Positions 23,310 to 32,043 of a DNA stretch of 64,000 nt are shown here, piece after piece. Below the pieces are notes generated by a model. The model saw only the letters and a list, made by a program, of their open reading frames with translations. It ran no database searches and had not been told where the DNA came from. Positions within the stretch are counted from its first letter, which is position 1. Every line of letters begins with the position of its first letter. A program made the translations under genes and the position numbers. Source of the DNA: Prevotella sp. MA2016 (GTDB lineage Bacteria > Bacteroidota > Bacteroidia > Bacteroidales > Bacteroidaceae); assembly GCF_000619825.1 (NCBI RefSeq), contig NZ_JHUW01000008.1, positions 186,001 to 250,000 of the forward strand, given 5' to 3'.

Positions 23310-24407
23310 TTATAATACTCCCTGATTGTTTTTATACACTTCAACGCATCCATTTACGGCATTATATACCATCTCAGGAAGTTTACTCATTAATGTACTG
23401 ATAAGTTCACTACGATTCATCCGAGTATTAAATTTGTTTGTCTCGCAACGGCATATCGCCCCAGCACTTCTCCGAAATTGCACCTGCCTGTCCATAGCAC
23501 TCTTCCACGCCATAATCTTCCGCAAACGGTTACTTCCTATATAATAGAGATTATGGATAACTAGCAGATGATTGTCTGCCAGCCTTTGCAGGAACCGTTC
23601 TAATTCAACTTCTTCAGGTAACCGTTCAGAAGCAATATCTGATAAACTATAAAATTTCAAACCACCTGCTTGATGCTTTTTCTTATAGCTTTCTGCATAT
23701 TCTGCCTGATATTCTAGGAATTTTTCCACATCTTTTTTGGCATCTTCATATTGCTCTATGAAAAGATTTCCGAGTTGCTCATCATCATTCCAATAGATTT
23801 GATCTTCCCATTGTCCCACCAAATTATCTACTTTATCCATACATTCCTCCATGTAGTCATGTAGTATTCTTATGTCAAGACGTTTTGATTTTGTTTCTAG
23901 AGCATTGCCTTTCATATCTATAGGATAGCGCATTCTCATCGAACTTTCATCATAACGTTGAAACTCGCTAACATAATGCCCAAAAGCTTTAATATCAAAC
24001 TTATTTTCCAATCTATTAGATAGTTCAAACAATATCGGATTCAACCTTTGCCATATTCTATGCAGATTATGACCAGTGTCCTTAATAAAGCGAACAATTT
24101 CCTCTTCGCTTAACCGCCGTCCATAAACATAAGGCCAAAATTTCATATAAAGAAACTTAGTCGTCAGCTCCATATAATGGCGATACATAAACACCAGTGT
24201 AATACCCATCGGGTCTTTTATGGCATAATCACCATTATGCCTTTTGAATTGTTCATAGAGAGCTTCGGCTGCTTGCCTGTAAGCAAAGCAATAATTCGAG
24301 AAATTGAACACAGAATCCTCTGACCACATAATATATGCTATATCGTCTAGGTTCTCAGGCGACTCACCTTGTTCATAGATTTTGAAAAGTTTATCTTTTG
24401 GTTTCAT
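23310..24407 (-). CDS. HEPN-like helical protein paired with AbiH
   Basis: A 365-residue, mostly helical protein. The segment FMYRHYMELTTKFLYMKFWP, followed by FIKDTGHNLHRIWQRLNPIL, resembles the paired helices of HEPN-type proteins found in defence islands (RHxxEL then GHxLxxLW). There is no clean Rx4-6H catalytic motif, so it may be a non-catalytic partner or bind nucleotide or RNA. It precedes AbiH by 19 bp on the same strand. I do not recognise a named family. Confidence 0.6.
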   Translation of the reverse strand: MKPKDKLFKIYEQGESPENLDDIAYIMWSEDSVFNFSNYCFAYRQAAEALYEQFKRHNGDYAIKDPMGITLVFMYRHYMELTTKFLYMKFWPYVYGRRLSEEEIVRFIKDTGHNLHRIWQRLNPILFELSNRLENKFDIKAFGHYVSEFQRYDESSMRMRYPIDMKGNALETKSKRLDIRILHDYMEECMDKVDNLVGQWEDQIYWNDDEQLGNLFIEQYEDAKKDVEKFLEYQAEYAESYKKKHQAGGLKFYSLSDIASERLPEEVELERFLQRLADNHLLVIHNLYYIGSNRLRKIMAWKSAMDRQVQFRRSAGAICRCETNKFNTRMNRSELISTLMSKLPEMVYNAVNGCVEVYKNNQGVL

Positions 24408-24595
24408 ATTGAACGTTTATCATACTACAGACCTGCCCCGATGGCATCTTTGCAATGGGTATGCACCTGTCCGCTGTATGTTGTGTAGTAAAACATAACC
24501 AAGAACTTTCAAGCACTTCCTAATTTTGCGAAGCACTGCCCTTCTATAGCCTTATAGCAACTAATTGAAACACACGCCATTAATTATCAAGTTTC

Positions 24596-25111
24596 TCAAA
24601 ATACAATCGTTTTACCCTCATCACGCACTTTGCATTTCAACTTTTCCAATCCAAGTTCGCATAAGTCGTTCTTGACAGGTTTAATAGGTTCAGCAATTAG
24701 CACATACTCGTTCCCATTTGCATCTTCTCGTCTTGCAAAGGATCGGAACCCTCTCCGCGCCTTTTCCACAAAAGTAGAGGCAAATAGTCTAATAGGAAGA
24801 GGATGTTCCTTAAGGTATTCCAAACCCGGATGATGCCTGTTTGCCTCCTCTATAGCATTACTTATCATTTGATCGGCAAGGTATTCGTATCCATTTTCCG
24901 TAATGCTATCAATTAGCTTCATATTCAGTTTAATCTCAGCAGACGGAAGCAAATGTGCCACTAAGTCTTGATGTCTCCTTAACTTCACCCTATCACGAAA
25001 CTTGGCAGGAATCAATCCACCCATTGATGCGATATGGGTAGGTGCACCTTTAACAAGGCAATACCAGTCAATATCCATCTCCTTCACCTGTCGTTCAGAT
25101 AATTCAGCCAT
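24596..25111 (-). CDS. unknown protein next to deaminase-like gene
   Basis: Unrecognised 171-residue protein. It opens with MDIDWYCLVKGAPTHIASMG and GLIPAKFRDRVKLRRHQDL, then a helical middle and a C-terminal strand region (YVLIAEPIKPVKND). It begins 2 bp after the deaminase-like gene, a spacing usual for toxin/immunity or enzyme/partner pairs. The 188 bp before the next gene (24408-24595) show nothing I can name. Confidence 0.55.
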   Translation of the reverse strand: MAELSERQVKEMDIDWYCLVKGAPTHIASMGGLIPAKFRDRVKLRRHQDLVAHLLPSAEIKLNMKLIDSITENGYEYLADQMISNAIEEANRHHPGLEYLKEHPLPIRLFASTFVEKARRGFRSFARREDANGNEYVLIAEPIKPVKNDLCELGLEKLKCKVRDEGKTIVF

Positions 25112-25113
25112 AA

Positions 25114-25581
25114 TCAGTCAAACATTGTACGACAATTAGCACACCACTCTCTATTCTTCCATGTTCTGGGTTGGAATGCTTTTGTAAATGCCATATCACT
25201 TAACACGTGATTATCTTGATTTTTCTCCTGTGGATCTATTCTTTTCAGAGCAATTGAAGCTGCATAGTTCTCTGCACAATGCCCCACGCAATTCGGACAT
25301 GCAGGATTGGTATCACTTTGCTTGTTAAGATCCCCAAGCCGCTCTAACAGTTCATGTAAAATCAGAGGATGGAAATCCTTTTCGTTAGAGTAGTCATGAT
25401 GATGTCCTACTCCTGTTGCGTCATCAATCTCGGCGCCCACAGAAACGGCAGGAAAATCTTTCCGTTTCCCTCTCCGTCCTTGATAGTCGTTCAGATGCTT
25501 CCTATAAGACACCTCATCATGCATCCGAGCAATCTGCATGAACAACTCGTCGTATAAATCTCTATTATGTGAAAGATTCAT
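25114..25581 (-). CDS. deaminase-fold-like protein (CAE ... CxxC)
   Basis: The 155-residue protein carries ACPNCVGHCAENYAASIAL at residues ~94-112 and NREWCANCRTMFD at the C-terminus. A CAE helix with a downstream CxxC is the zinc-binding catalytic pattern of the cytidine-deaminase superfamily, including bacterial toxin deaminases such as the YwqJ group. The N-terminal half is charged with a His-rich stretch (GVGHHHDYSNEKDFHP). It is free-standing rather than the tip of a large exported protein, and is first in a two-gene operon. The extra CPNC could instead form a separate zinc site. Confidence 0.55.
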   Translation of the reverse strand: MNLSHNRDLYDELFMQIARMHDEVSYRKHLNDYQGRRGKRKDFPAVSVGAEIDDATGVGHHHDYSNEKDFHPLILHELLERLGDLNKQSDTNPACPNCVGHCAENYAASIALKRIDPQEKNQDNHVLSDMAFTKAFQPRTWKNREWCANCRTMFD

Positions 25582-25814
25582 TGTTATCTCATTAAAACAC
25601 GAACAGATAACTCTCTTCGTGCGTCATTTAACCTAACATATTTGTTACACTTAGAAAACTGTATCATAAACTCAGGTCGGATTGGGAAATGCCTGCTGTC
25701 TAAATTACTAATTTTGCAAGGAATTTAATTTAAACATACTTTACAGACGAAGGCTATCTTCTGAAGTGGAAGTTCAAAAACCTTTATGTACTTAACAATG
25801 AAGTTAATATTTAG
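25582..25814. other. intergenic region, no gene seen
   Basis: AT-rich and without convincing frames on either strand. It should hold the promoters of the minus-strand deaminase pair and of the plus-strand small unit at 25815, but no good consensus match is visible. Confidence 0.5.
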
Positions 25815-25958
25815 ATGAATACAGAGTATGACAAAGAAGCAATTCTTCGGGAAAGCTCTCAGGATACTGAGAATTCTCAATACGGTAATGGCTCTTATCA
25901 ATTGGTTTTTCTAATTCTAAGAAAAGACCTTGGCTTAACCAAGATTAGTGTAAATTGA
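25815..25958 (+). CDS. possible 47-residue small protein or sRNA unit
   Basis: An ATG frame reading MNTEYDKEAILRESSQDTEN and ending LRKDLGLTKISVN, isolated on the plus strand among minus-strand genes. A strong terminator 27 bp after its stop shows that a plus-strand transcript ends here. Whether this RNA codes for the peptide or acts as RNA cannot be decided. It contains the 12-nt palindrome TGAGAATTCTCA. Confidence 0.35.
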   Translation: MNTEYDKEAILRESSQDTENSQYGNGSYQLVFLILRKDLGLTKISVN

Positions 25959-25984
25959 GTATTGCTCTTTGCGAGCCTTATAAC

Positions 25985-26020
25985 GCTCCTTGATGGTCTT
26001 TCTATCAAGGAGCATTTTCT
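25985..26020 (+). terminator. strong rho-independent terminator
   Basis: Perfect 10-bp stem GCTCCTTGAT / ATCAAGGAGC with a 9-nt loop, followed by ATTTTCT on the plus strand. Confidence 0.8.
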
Positions 26021-26063
26021 AAAGCCCAAAAGTGGCCACGTCACTATCGGATTCTTGGACGAA

Positions 26064-26462
26064 TCAAAGCTTCAGTATATCCTCCTCCCTTGCAGGCACA
26101 TATTTCCCATTCTTCATTTCCAGAATCACGGTGCCTGATTCTAATGCCTGCACTGTGTGCCATTGGCCGGCGGGGATATTGAGAGCCATAACAGGGCCGT
26201 TGGGTGACAGTTCTATGCGGTCGGTGCAAATTCGTTCTCGCTCATCATAATATTCTTCCACCAATCTGCCTCGCAGGCATACCACTGTTTCCGAAGTCGT
26301 CTGATGTCTGTGAATAGGCAATGGCGAACCTGGTTCTATGGCGTTCAGCATTCTCTGAGATGTATCCTCAGCAGAGTCACGCAAATCCAGATTCATGCGA
26401 AGCCTTGGCGATGCCTTTGCCTTAGCAGTAAGGTCATCCAATATTTCTTGATTAATTTTCAT
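26064..26462 (-). CDS. WbuC-family cupin (copy 2)
   Basis: A 132-residue WbuC protein: RLRMNLDLRDSAEDTSQRML, PLPIHRHQTTSETVVCLRGR (cupin motif 1) and IPAGQWHTVQALESGTVI (motif 2). It is related to but clearly diverged from copy 1 (17384), whereas the upstream leaders are almost identical. It stands alone: no partner gene follows before the opposite-strand terminator at 25985-26020. Probably a leftover or cassette copy from a polysaccharide operon, but the frame is intact. Confidence 0.83.
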   Translation of the reverse strand: MKINQEILDDLTAKAKASPRLRMNLDLRDSAEDTSQRMLNAIEPGSPLPIHRHQTTSETVVCLRGRLVEEYYDERERICTDRIELSPNGPVMALNIPAGQWHTVQALESGTVILEMKNGKYVPAREEDILKL

Positions 26463-26670
26463 ATTCTTAATGAGACGGTATCTATACCTCCGTCCACAAT
26501 AAATTTCCGCGCCTCAACCATAAATAATTAGGAATCAGCGCTTTACACAACAATTAACTTTTATTATATCGAGTACTCGGGATAATTTAGTTCTTTATAC
26601 ACCCCTTTCCGTTGGCAAATATAGTAAAATAGTTTTTACCAACCAAATCAAAATGTAAAAACTTACAAAA
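26463..26670 (-). promoter_or_regulatory. conserved ~205-nt promoter/leader, copy B
   Basis: Counterpart of 17801-18010. It keeps the CGAGTACTCG palindrome, the GGTATAGATACC element and the promoter; the few differences cluster at the ends. Confidence 0.75.
26616..26647 (-). promoter_or_regulatory. promoter in leader copy B
   Basis: TTTG (26647-26644), 20 nt, TATATTTG (26623-26616), identical in layout to the copy A promoter. Confidence 0.75.
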
Positions 26671-27276
26671 AAAACATTTCAATCCTCCCCACTCCACCCC
26701 TATTTTCGGTTAATCCGCCCCGGATAAACCAAAGCAACTTACTCATTTCGTATTTGTCGAGTGCAGCCGAGGCAGTGCTTGTTGAAGGTCATTGACGAGA
26801 TAAAGGAGAAAATTAACTCAAATGTATTCAGTGAGATGGTTGAGGTAACTGAAAGGGTGTTTGAGAGGAAAAAGAGAGAAAATCGAGAAAAATCAGGGTT
26901 CCAAACTGTTCTAAGAAAATCCGAGAGAAGTTGAAAAGACTCTTGTTTGACTAGAAGACAAAAATCCACAATAATAAACCTTCTTTAACAAAAGCAATGG
27001 TAAAATGACAGGAGCTTGGCTTCTGGCTAATGACTTGAAACAAATATCTGATTGCACAGGTGGTCGCATAGGTGATGCAGTTCGATACTGCCAGTCAGAA
27101 CAAATAATCAGTTTTCACAGAGTCAACAGGCTTTTACGCGCAACCTGTAGCTCTTAACGAAGGCAGGAAGGTGAGGGTATCCGCACGACTGTACCACCTG
27201 ATAGTTTGGCCGCAAGAACAGAATACAATATTGCTATCATAGCTTTTATGCGCTAAAAAGTTAGACAATAATTATA
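26671..27276. other. degenerate region between island and capsule locus 1
   Basis: No intact gene. A plus-strand frame at ~26741-26931 reads YSFRICRVQPRQCLLKVIDE and EIKEKINSNVFSEMVEVTER before a stop, and another at 27005-27157 begins MTGAWLLANDLKQISDCTGG. Both look like eroded coding sequence of unknown origin. The promoter of capsule locus 1 should lie here, but no clear TAnnTTTG was found close to 27277. Confidence 0.4.
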
Positions 27277-28800
27277 ATGCAAGATAGTACTGTAAACCAC
27301 AAAAGAATTGCAAAGAACACAGTTTTCCTTTACATAAGGATGATTGTCGTGATGGGTATCGGACTGTATACAGTTCGTGCCATTCTAGATTTGTTAGGAG
27401 TAGTTGACTATGGTATATATAATGTTGTGGGCGGTGTTGTTGCTATGTTCTCGTTTGTTAATGGAACGTTGGCAACCTCTTCTCAAAGGTATTTCTCTAT
27501 AGAATTAGCAAAGGGGGATTTAAATAGGTTAAATAAATGGTTTTGCCTTAACATTACTGTCTTTTCTGTTTTTATCTTAATATTTGTCGTCATTGCTGAG
27601 TCTATTGGCCTGTGGTTCGTAAATACTCAGATGACAATACCACCAGAGAGGATGTCTGCTGCAAATTGTGTTTATCAATTTTCAATACTCTCTTTTTGTA
27701 TAAGTTTTATCTCAATACCCTATAATGCTTTGATTATAGCTCATGAACGTATGAGCGCTTTTGCCTATATAAGCATAATTGAAGCGTTAATGAAATTAGG
27801 TATTGTTTTTGTCTTAATGTATATATCATGGGATAAGTTAATAACGTATAGCATTCTTATGCTCATTACATCGATAAGTATAACTCTTTCATATGTTGTT
27901 TACTGCCATAGGAAATTTATAGAGTCCAAATTTGCTCTTTATTGGGACAAAAGTGAAATAAGGGAGCTACTAAGTTTCTCTGGATGGCATTTGTTCGGTA
28001 CTTTTTCTGTTGTGGTGAGAAGCCAGGGGATTAATATATTAATCAATATGTTTTTTAATCCGGCAATTAATGCAGCAAGAGCAATTGCATATCAAATCTA
28101 TGGTGCTGTAACACAATTTTCTGAAAACTTTCTTGTAGCAGTCAAACCTCAAATTTACAAAGGATATGCTCAAAATGATTACATTGCCTTAAATAAACTT
28201 ATTATTCGTAGCACTTATTTATGCACTTTTCTGATGGCCATATTGGTCTTTCCTATTCTTGCGAACAGTTCATTTGTTTTAGAATTATGGCTCAAAGAAG
28301 TACCAAATTATGCTATAGCTTTTACACAGTTGGTTTTAATTAATGGGATTATTGATTCTGCGAGTGGTCCACTTACTGTATCAATATTAGCAACAGGGAG
28401 GATCAGAAAATACGAGTTGACTGTAGCAACTCTATTTATATTGAACCTACCTCTTTCATATATATTTCTAAAATTAGGCGCTGAACCAACTACAACAATG
28501 TTGGTTTCCATTTTTATTTCGCTTGTGGTATTTTTTGCAAGAGCGTACATTTTAAGTAAAAAACTAAACCTTCCGCTTAGTAAGTATTTTATAATATTTT
28601 TAAGGATAACCTTTGGTTTAATAGTTATTTGGGTGAGTATTTATTATACCATATATGATACTGCTTATAGTTTTTTGACATTGGTTTATCAATCAATAAT
28701 TGTAGTTATTTTAACGACATTAGTATATACAATGTTCGTTTTTGATAAAAACGATGTGAAGTACATTTTTTCTCTCATTAAAAGTAAGATAAAAAAATGA
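27277..28800 (+). CDS. polysaccharide repeat-unit flippase (Wzx-like, MOP superfamily)
   Basis: A 507-residue integral membrane protein with about 12-14 hydrophobic helices, from AKNTVFLYIRMIVVMGIGLY to the C-terminal FIIFLRITFGLIVIWVSIYY. The conserved N-terminal segment with GVVDYGIYNVVGGVVAMFSF is typical of Wzx/RfbX-type transporters in Bacteroidota. It would flip undecaprenyl-linked repeat units across the inner membrane. First gene of capsule locus 1; it overlaps the next gene by 4 bp (ATGA). Confidence 0.9.
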   Translation: MQDSTVNHKRIAKNTVFLYIRMIVVMGIGLYTVRAILDLLGVVDYGIYNVVGGVVAMFSFVNGTLATSSQRYFSIELAKGDLNRLNKWFCLNITVFSVFILIFVVIAESIGLWFVNTQMTIPPERMSAANCVYQFSILSFCISFISIPYNALIIAHERMSAFAYISIIEALMKLGIVFVLMYISWDKLITYSILMLITSISITLSYVVYCHRKFIESKFALYWDKSEIRELLSFSGWHLFGTFSVVVRSQGINILINMFFNPAINAARAIAYQIYGAVTQFSENFLVAVKPQIYKGYAQNDYIALNKLIIRSTYLCTFLMAILVFPILANSSFVLELWLKEVPNYAIAFTQLVLINGIIDSASGPLTVSILATGRIRKYELTVATLFILNLPLSYIFLKLGAEPTTTMLVSIFISLVVFFARAYILSKKLNLPLSKYFIIFLRITFGLIVIWVSIYYTIYDTAYSFLTLVYQSIIVVILTTLVYTMFVFDKNDVKYIFSLIKSKIKK

Positions 28801-29903
28801 ACATCTATACAGTTACATATCTTCACAGAAATTATGGTTCTGCTTTACAAGCATTTGCGTTACAAACCATTTTAAAAGAAATGGGTGTAACCCCTGTTGT
28901 AATACAGAAAATACCAACAAAGAAGCATTCGATCTTTTACCAGTGGTTACTCAAAATATGGTACATATTGCTTCCTCAGAAAGATTATAGTCTCGCAAAA
29001 AGGATACAATTAGCAATAGAAGATAGAAAATCAAGGATTAAGTATAAAAAAATAGATTCTTTTATTTTGGATAGAATACAAACTCTCAATATCATAGATG
29101 AAAAAGAGTTTTTAAGAACAGTTGATGGTAATGATATCTTTTTAGCAGGAAGCGACCAAATATGGGGGACGGCTGATAAAAAGTTGTCCTCATGGTATAC
29201 GTTTCAATGGCTCGAGGATTCTCATATACGGTATAGTTATGCGGCCAGCATAGGACAGTCTGTTTTAACGGATAATCAAATAGAGAACTACGTAAAGGGG
29301 TTAGCCTTATTTAAAACAATTTCTTTAAGGGAAAAACAAGCAGTAGAATTATTGACCCCTCTCTTTAAAGACTCGATTCGTCAAGATTTGGATCCAACTC
29401 TATTATGTGATGGTGCCTTTTGGAAAAGTATAGCCTCACCTCGTTTAGTACGTGAACCGTATATATTTGTTTATAGACTAAGACCAAATGAAGATGTTAT
29501 TGATATTTCGCGTAAGTTGGCAAAAGAGAAGGGGTTTAAAATTGTCTATGTCGGGTTGTACTCAAGCTCCGAAGAAGATGTAGAATGTGTTTATGATGCA
29601 GGAGTAGAGGATTTTCTTTCCTATATTTTGTATGCAGAAGCAGTTGTAACTAATTCTTTTCATGGTACAGTTTTTTCTATTTTGATGGAAAAACCTTTTT
29701 TGTCGGTTAAAATTGATACAACTGGTTCACGGGTTGAAAGTCTTTTAGAATTGTTGGGGTTAAAATCGCAGCACATTTCTACTATAGCGAGCAACTATAG
29801 TTTAAATATTGACTACTCAAAAGTGAATTCAATTTTGAGAACTGAAAGAGAAAAGTCTATTAATTATCTTAGAAGTGTTTGTTGTTGCGAGAAAGAACAA
29901 TGA
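28797..29903 (+). CDS. polysaccharide pyruvyltransferase family protein
   Basis: The 368-residue protein has the family blocks YLHRNYGSALQAFALQTIL at the N-terminus, FLAGSDQIWGT, YSYAASIGQ and VTNSFHGTVFSILMEKPFL. Known members transfer pyruvate from PEP as a ketal onto sugars, but many homologues in capsule loci are uncharacterised. It overlaps both neighbours (ATGA at each end) and pairs with the Fe-S gene that follows, as also at 53329/54412. Confidence 0.88.
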   Translation: MNIYTVTYLHRNYGSALQAFALQTILKEMGVTPVVIQKIPTKKHSIFYQWLLKIWYILLPQKDYSLAKRIQLAIEDRKSRIKYKKIDSFILDRIQTLNIIDEKEFLRTVDGNDIFLAGSDQIWGTADKKLSSWYTFQWLEDSHIRYSYAASIGQSVLTDNQIENYVKGLALFKTISLREKQAVELLTPLFKDSIRQDLDPTLLCDGAFWKSIASPRLVREPYIFVYRLRPNEDVIDISRKLAKEKGFKIVYVGLYSSSEEDVECVYDAGVEDFLSYILYAEAVVTNSFHGTVFSILMEKPFLSVKIDTTGSRVESLLELLGLKSQHISTIASNYSLNIDYSKVNSILRTEREKSINYLRSVCCCEKEQ

Positions 29904-31105
29904 CTGTAGAAATAATAGAATCTGAACAATGCTGTGGATGTGCAGCTTGTGTGGATAGATGTCCTGTACATGCTATTGACATGACAATTGATATAAATGG
30001 TACTCGAAGGCCATCCGTTAATCAAACAAAATGTGTTGACTGTGGGCTTTGTGTCAAAACGTGTCCTCAGTTATCGCCCATGAACGATGATACGGGTAAA
30101 GCATTTCTAAAGCAGGCCTTTGTTGGTTTTTATAACAATATAGTAGCCAATAACTCTTCATCTGGTGGTATTTTCATTGCAATTGCGGATTATTTCATCA
30201 AAGAACTAGGGGGGATCGTATATGGCGCAATGATGAGCTTTGAGGATAATGAATTAAAATGTAGACATGCAAGAGTAGACGATGTAAAGGATTTGCATTT
30301 ACTTCAAGGCAGTAAATATGTACAAAGTAAAACCGATGGTATTTATTCCTTAGTTAAGTCGGATCTAAACAGAGGTAAATTGTGCCTGTTTTCTGGGACT
30401 TCTTGCCAAGTAGCAGCTCTAAAAAAAATAGTCGGGAATCATCAAAATCTTTTTACTATTGATTTGGTTTGTCATGGTGTTCCTAAGGATTCCATTTTTG
30501 ACAGTTATATAAGATTTGTTGAAAATAGGAAAAAATGTAAGATCGTTGATGTTTCATTTAGGAAAAAGGGTATAAAGATAAACGGGAAAGAAGATACATA
30601 TATATTGTCCTTTAAATGCAAAAAAGATAATGGCGAATTATTTAATTTGACAATACCTAAAAGGAAATCGCCATTTTTTAAATTGTTTATTACAAGAGCA
30701 GGATATAGGGAATCTTGCTATAATTGTGTATACGCAACAATTAATAAGCCAAGTGACATAACACTGGGTGATTTCTGTCCGAACGAAGAAGAGGTAGTTA
30801 ACTATAATTTTTCACTTCAAAATCATTATTCAACAATAATTGCACATACTTCAAGAGGGGAGAAACTACTAACGGATGTTTCATGTAGTTGTGTGTTGGT
30901 TAAATTTCCACAGGAAACAATTCTAAGTCACCACCATAATCTGCAATATCCTAGTGAAATTACAGCTGAAGGTAAGATATTGTTGAAGGAATATGAAGAG
31001 AATGGTTATGTTGGGTTACAAAAAATAAATGATTGGGATTATATGAAAGAGCTAATTAAGTATAATTTAAAAAAACTCTCTCATTTATTCTTTTATTACA
31101 AATAA
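29900..31105 (+). CDS. 4Fe-4S / F420-hydrogenase beta-subunit-like protein
   Basis: A 401-residue protein with two N-terminal 4Fe-4S clusters (CCGCAACVDRCPVHAID and CVDCGLCVKTCPQ), then the FrhB-like region (SSGGIFIAIADYFIKELGG, and CLFSGTSCQVAALKKIVG, and VCHGVP). The name comes from archaeal F420 enzymes; Bacteroidota are not known to use F420, so the real cofactor is open. The start at 29900 forms an ATGA overlap with the upstream gene; an earlier TTG is unlikely. Probably acts in redox tailoring of a sugar or its pyruvyl group. Confidence 0.86.
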   Translation: MTVEIIESEQCCGCAACVDRCPVHAIDMTIDINGTRRPSVNQTKCVDCGLCVKTCPQLSPMNDDTGKAFLKQAFVGFYNNIVANNSSSGGIFIAIADYFIKELGGIVYGAMMSFEDNELKCRHARVDDVKDLHLLQGSKYVQSKTDGIYSLVKSDLNRGKLCLFSGTSCQVAALKKIVGNHQNLFTIDLVCHGVPKDSIFDSYIRFVENRKKCKIVDVSFRKKGIKINGKEDTYILSFKCKKDNGELFNLTIPKRKSPFFKLFITRAGYRESCYNCVYATINKPSDITLGDFCPNEEEVVNYNFSLQNHYSTIIAHTSRGEKLLTDVSCSCVLVKFPQETILSHHHNLQYPSEITAEGKILLKEYEENGYVGLQKINDWDYMKELIKYNLKKLSHLFFYYK

Positions 31106-31121
31106 TAAAAAAGTCAAGAAT

Positions 31122-32036
31122 ATGGTAATTCGTCATAATATACCAGTTTATGAAATCTGTTGGCTTAATTATGCTCAGGGGGGAGTAATTGGAACTCTTT
31201 ATGAGCCAGAGAATAAGGAAGAATTGCATCGCCTTTGCTGTATGCTATATTCTGAGCATAAATCTTTCGAGATAATTGGCCATACAAGTAATGTATATTT
31301 TACCCCATCTTTTAATGCCAATATAATAGTTTCAACTAGAAAAGTTCGTTTCTGGCAAATATATGATGATTATATTTATGCAGAGTGTGGGGTTAGTGTT
31401 CGTCAGCTATCACGCGAAATGGTTGAAAAAGGAATACAAGGTTTCGAAGGGTTGGTAGATTTGCCAGGCACTGTTGCGGCTTCAGTGTACGGTAATGCTT
31501 CTTGTTTTGCTTGTAGCATTAATTCACTTCTGAAGACTGCGGAGATATTATTGCCAAGTGGGGATGTTGTTGAAATGAGTCCGGAAGAGTTGAAATTAGA
31601 GCAACGTTCGTCAGCAATAAAAAGGGGAGAAGTGGAGGGAGTTATCTTGTCTGTTAGGTTGAAAAAAGAAGTTGGAGATCCCCTTTCATTAAAAAGGCTT
31701 GCTGAAGTCAATCACATTAAACGAAAGACCACACAGCCATCACCTAAAGATAATTTGGGCAGTATATATAAGGGGGAACAAAAAAGGACTATTCTTGGCT
31801 ATGTTATTTTTGCTGCTGCAAAAATATACAGGGGAATATTGAAAACTTTCGGAATAGATTTACCCAGTATAAGTATAGTTTTATTTATGCTTGGGAAGAA
31901 AAGTCTAATTCCTTATGTCAGTGACTGGAATAGATTTATATGGAAGGACAAGGAATCTCACGATGCTTTTTGGGAGTATCATAGGATTCATCAGTTACTA
32001 TTTACGAATAATGAATTTGAAATAGAAATTAAATAA
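31122..32036 (+). CDS. MurB-like FAD-binding protein in capsule locus
   Basis: The 304-residue protein resembles UDP-N-acetylenolpyruvoylglucosamine reductase: IIGHTSNVYFTPSF for the FAD loop, YAECGVSVRQLSREMVEKGI, and GFEGLVDLPGTVAASVYGNA, close to MurB's G-IPGTVGAAVxxNAG. The C-terminal third differs: PKDNLGSIYKGEQK stands near the place of MurB's SxFKNP, then a helical region with no MurB resemblance. It is not the housekeeping MurB by context. It may reduce an enolpyruvyl or other unsaturated sugar group. Confidence 0.78.
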   Translation: MVIRHNIPVYEICWLNYAQGGVIGTLYEPENKEELHRLCCMLYSEHKSFEIIGHTSNVYFTPSFNANIIVSTRKVRFWQIYDDYIYAECGVSVRQLSREMVEKGIQGFEGLVDLPGTVAASVYGNASCFACSINSLLKTAEILLPSGDVVEMSPEELKLEQRSSAIKRGEVEGVILSVRLKKEVGDPLSLKRLAEVNHIKRKTTQPSPKDNLGSIYKGEQKRTILGYVIFAAAKIYRGILKTFGIDLPSISIVLFMLGKKSLIPYVSDWNRFIWKDKESHDAFWEYHRIHQLLFTNNEFEIEIK

Positions 32037-32043
32037 TGCGAAT

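Noticed and set aside
26739..26969. 76-residue minus-strand frame rich in Phe, Leu and Ser
   Set aside because: The opposite strand reads as charged, helical protein debris, so this is its shadow; no start context or promoter.
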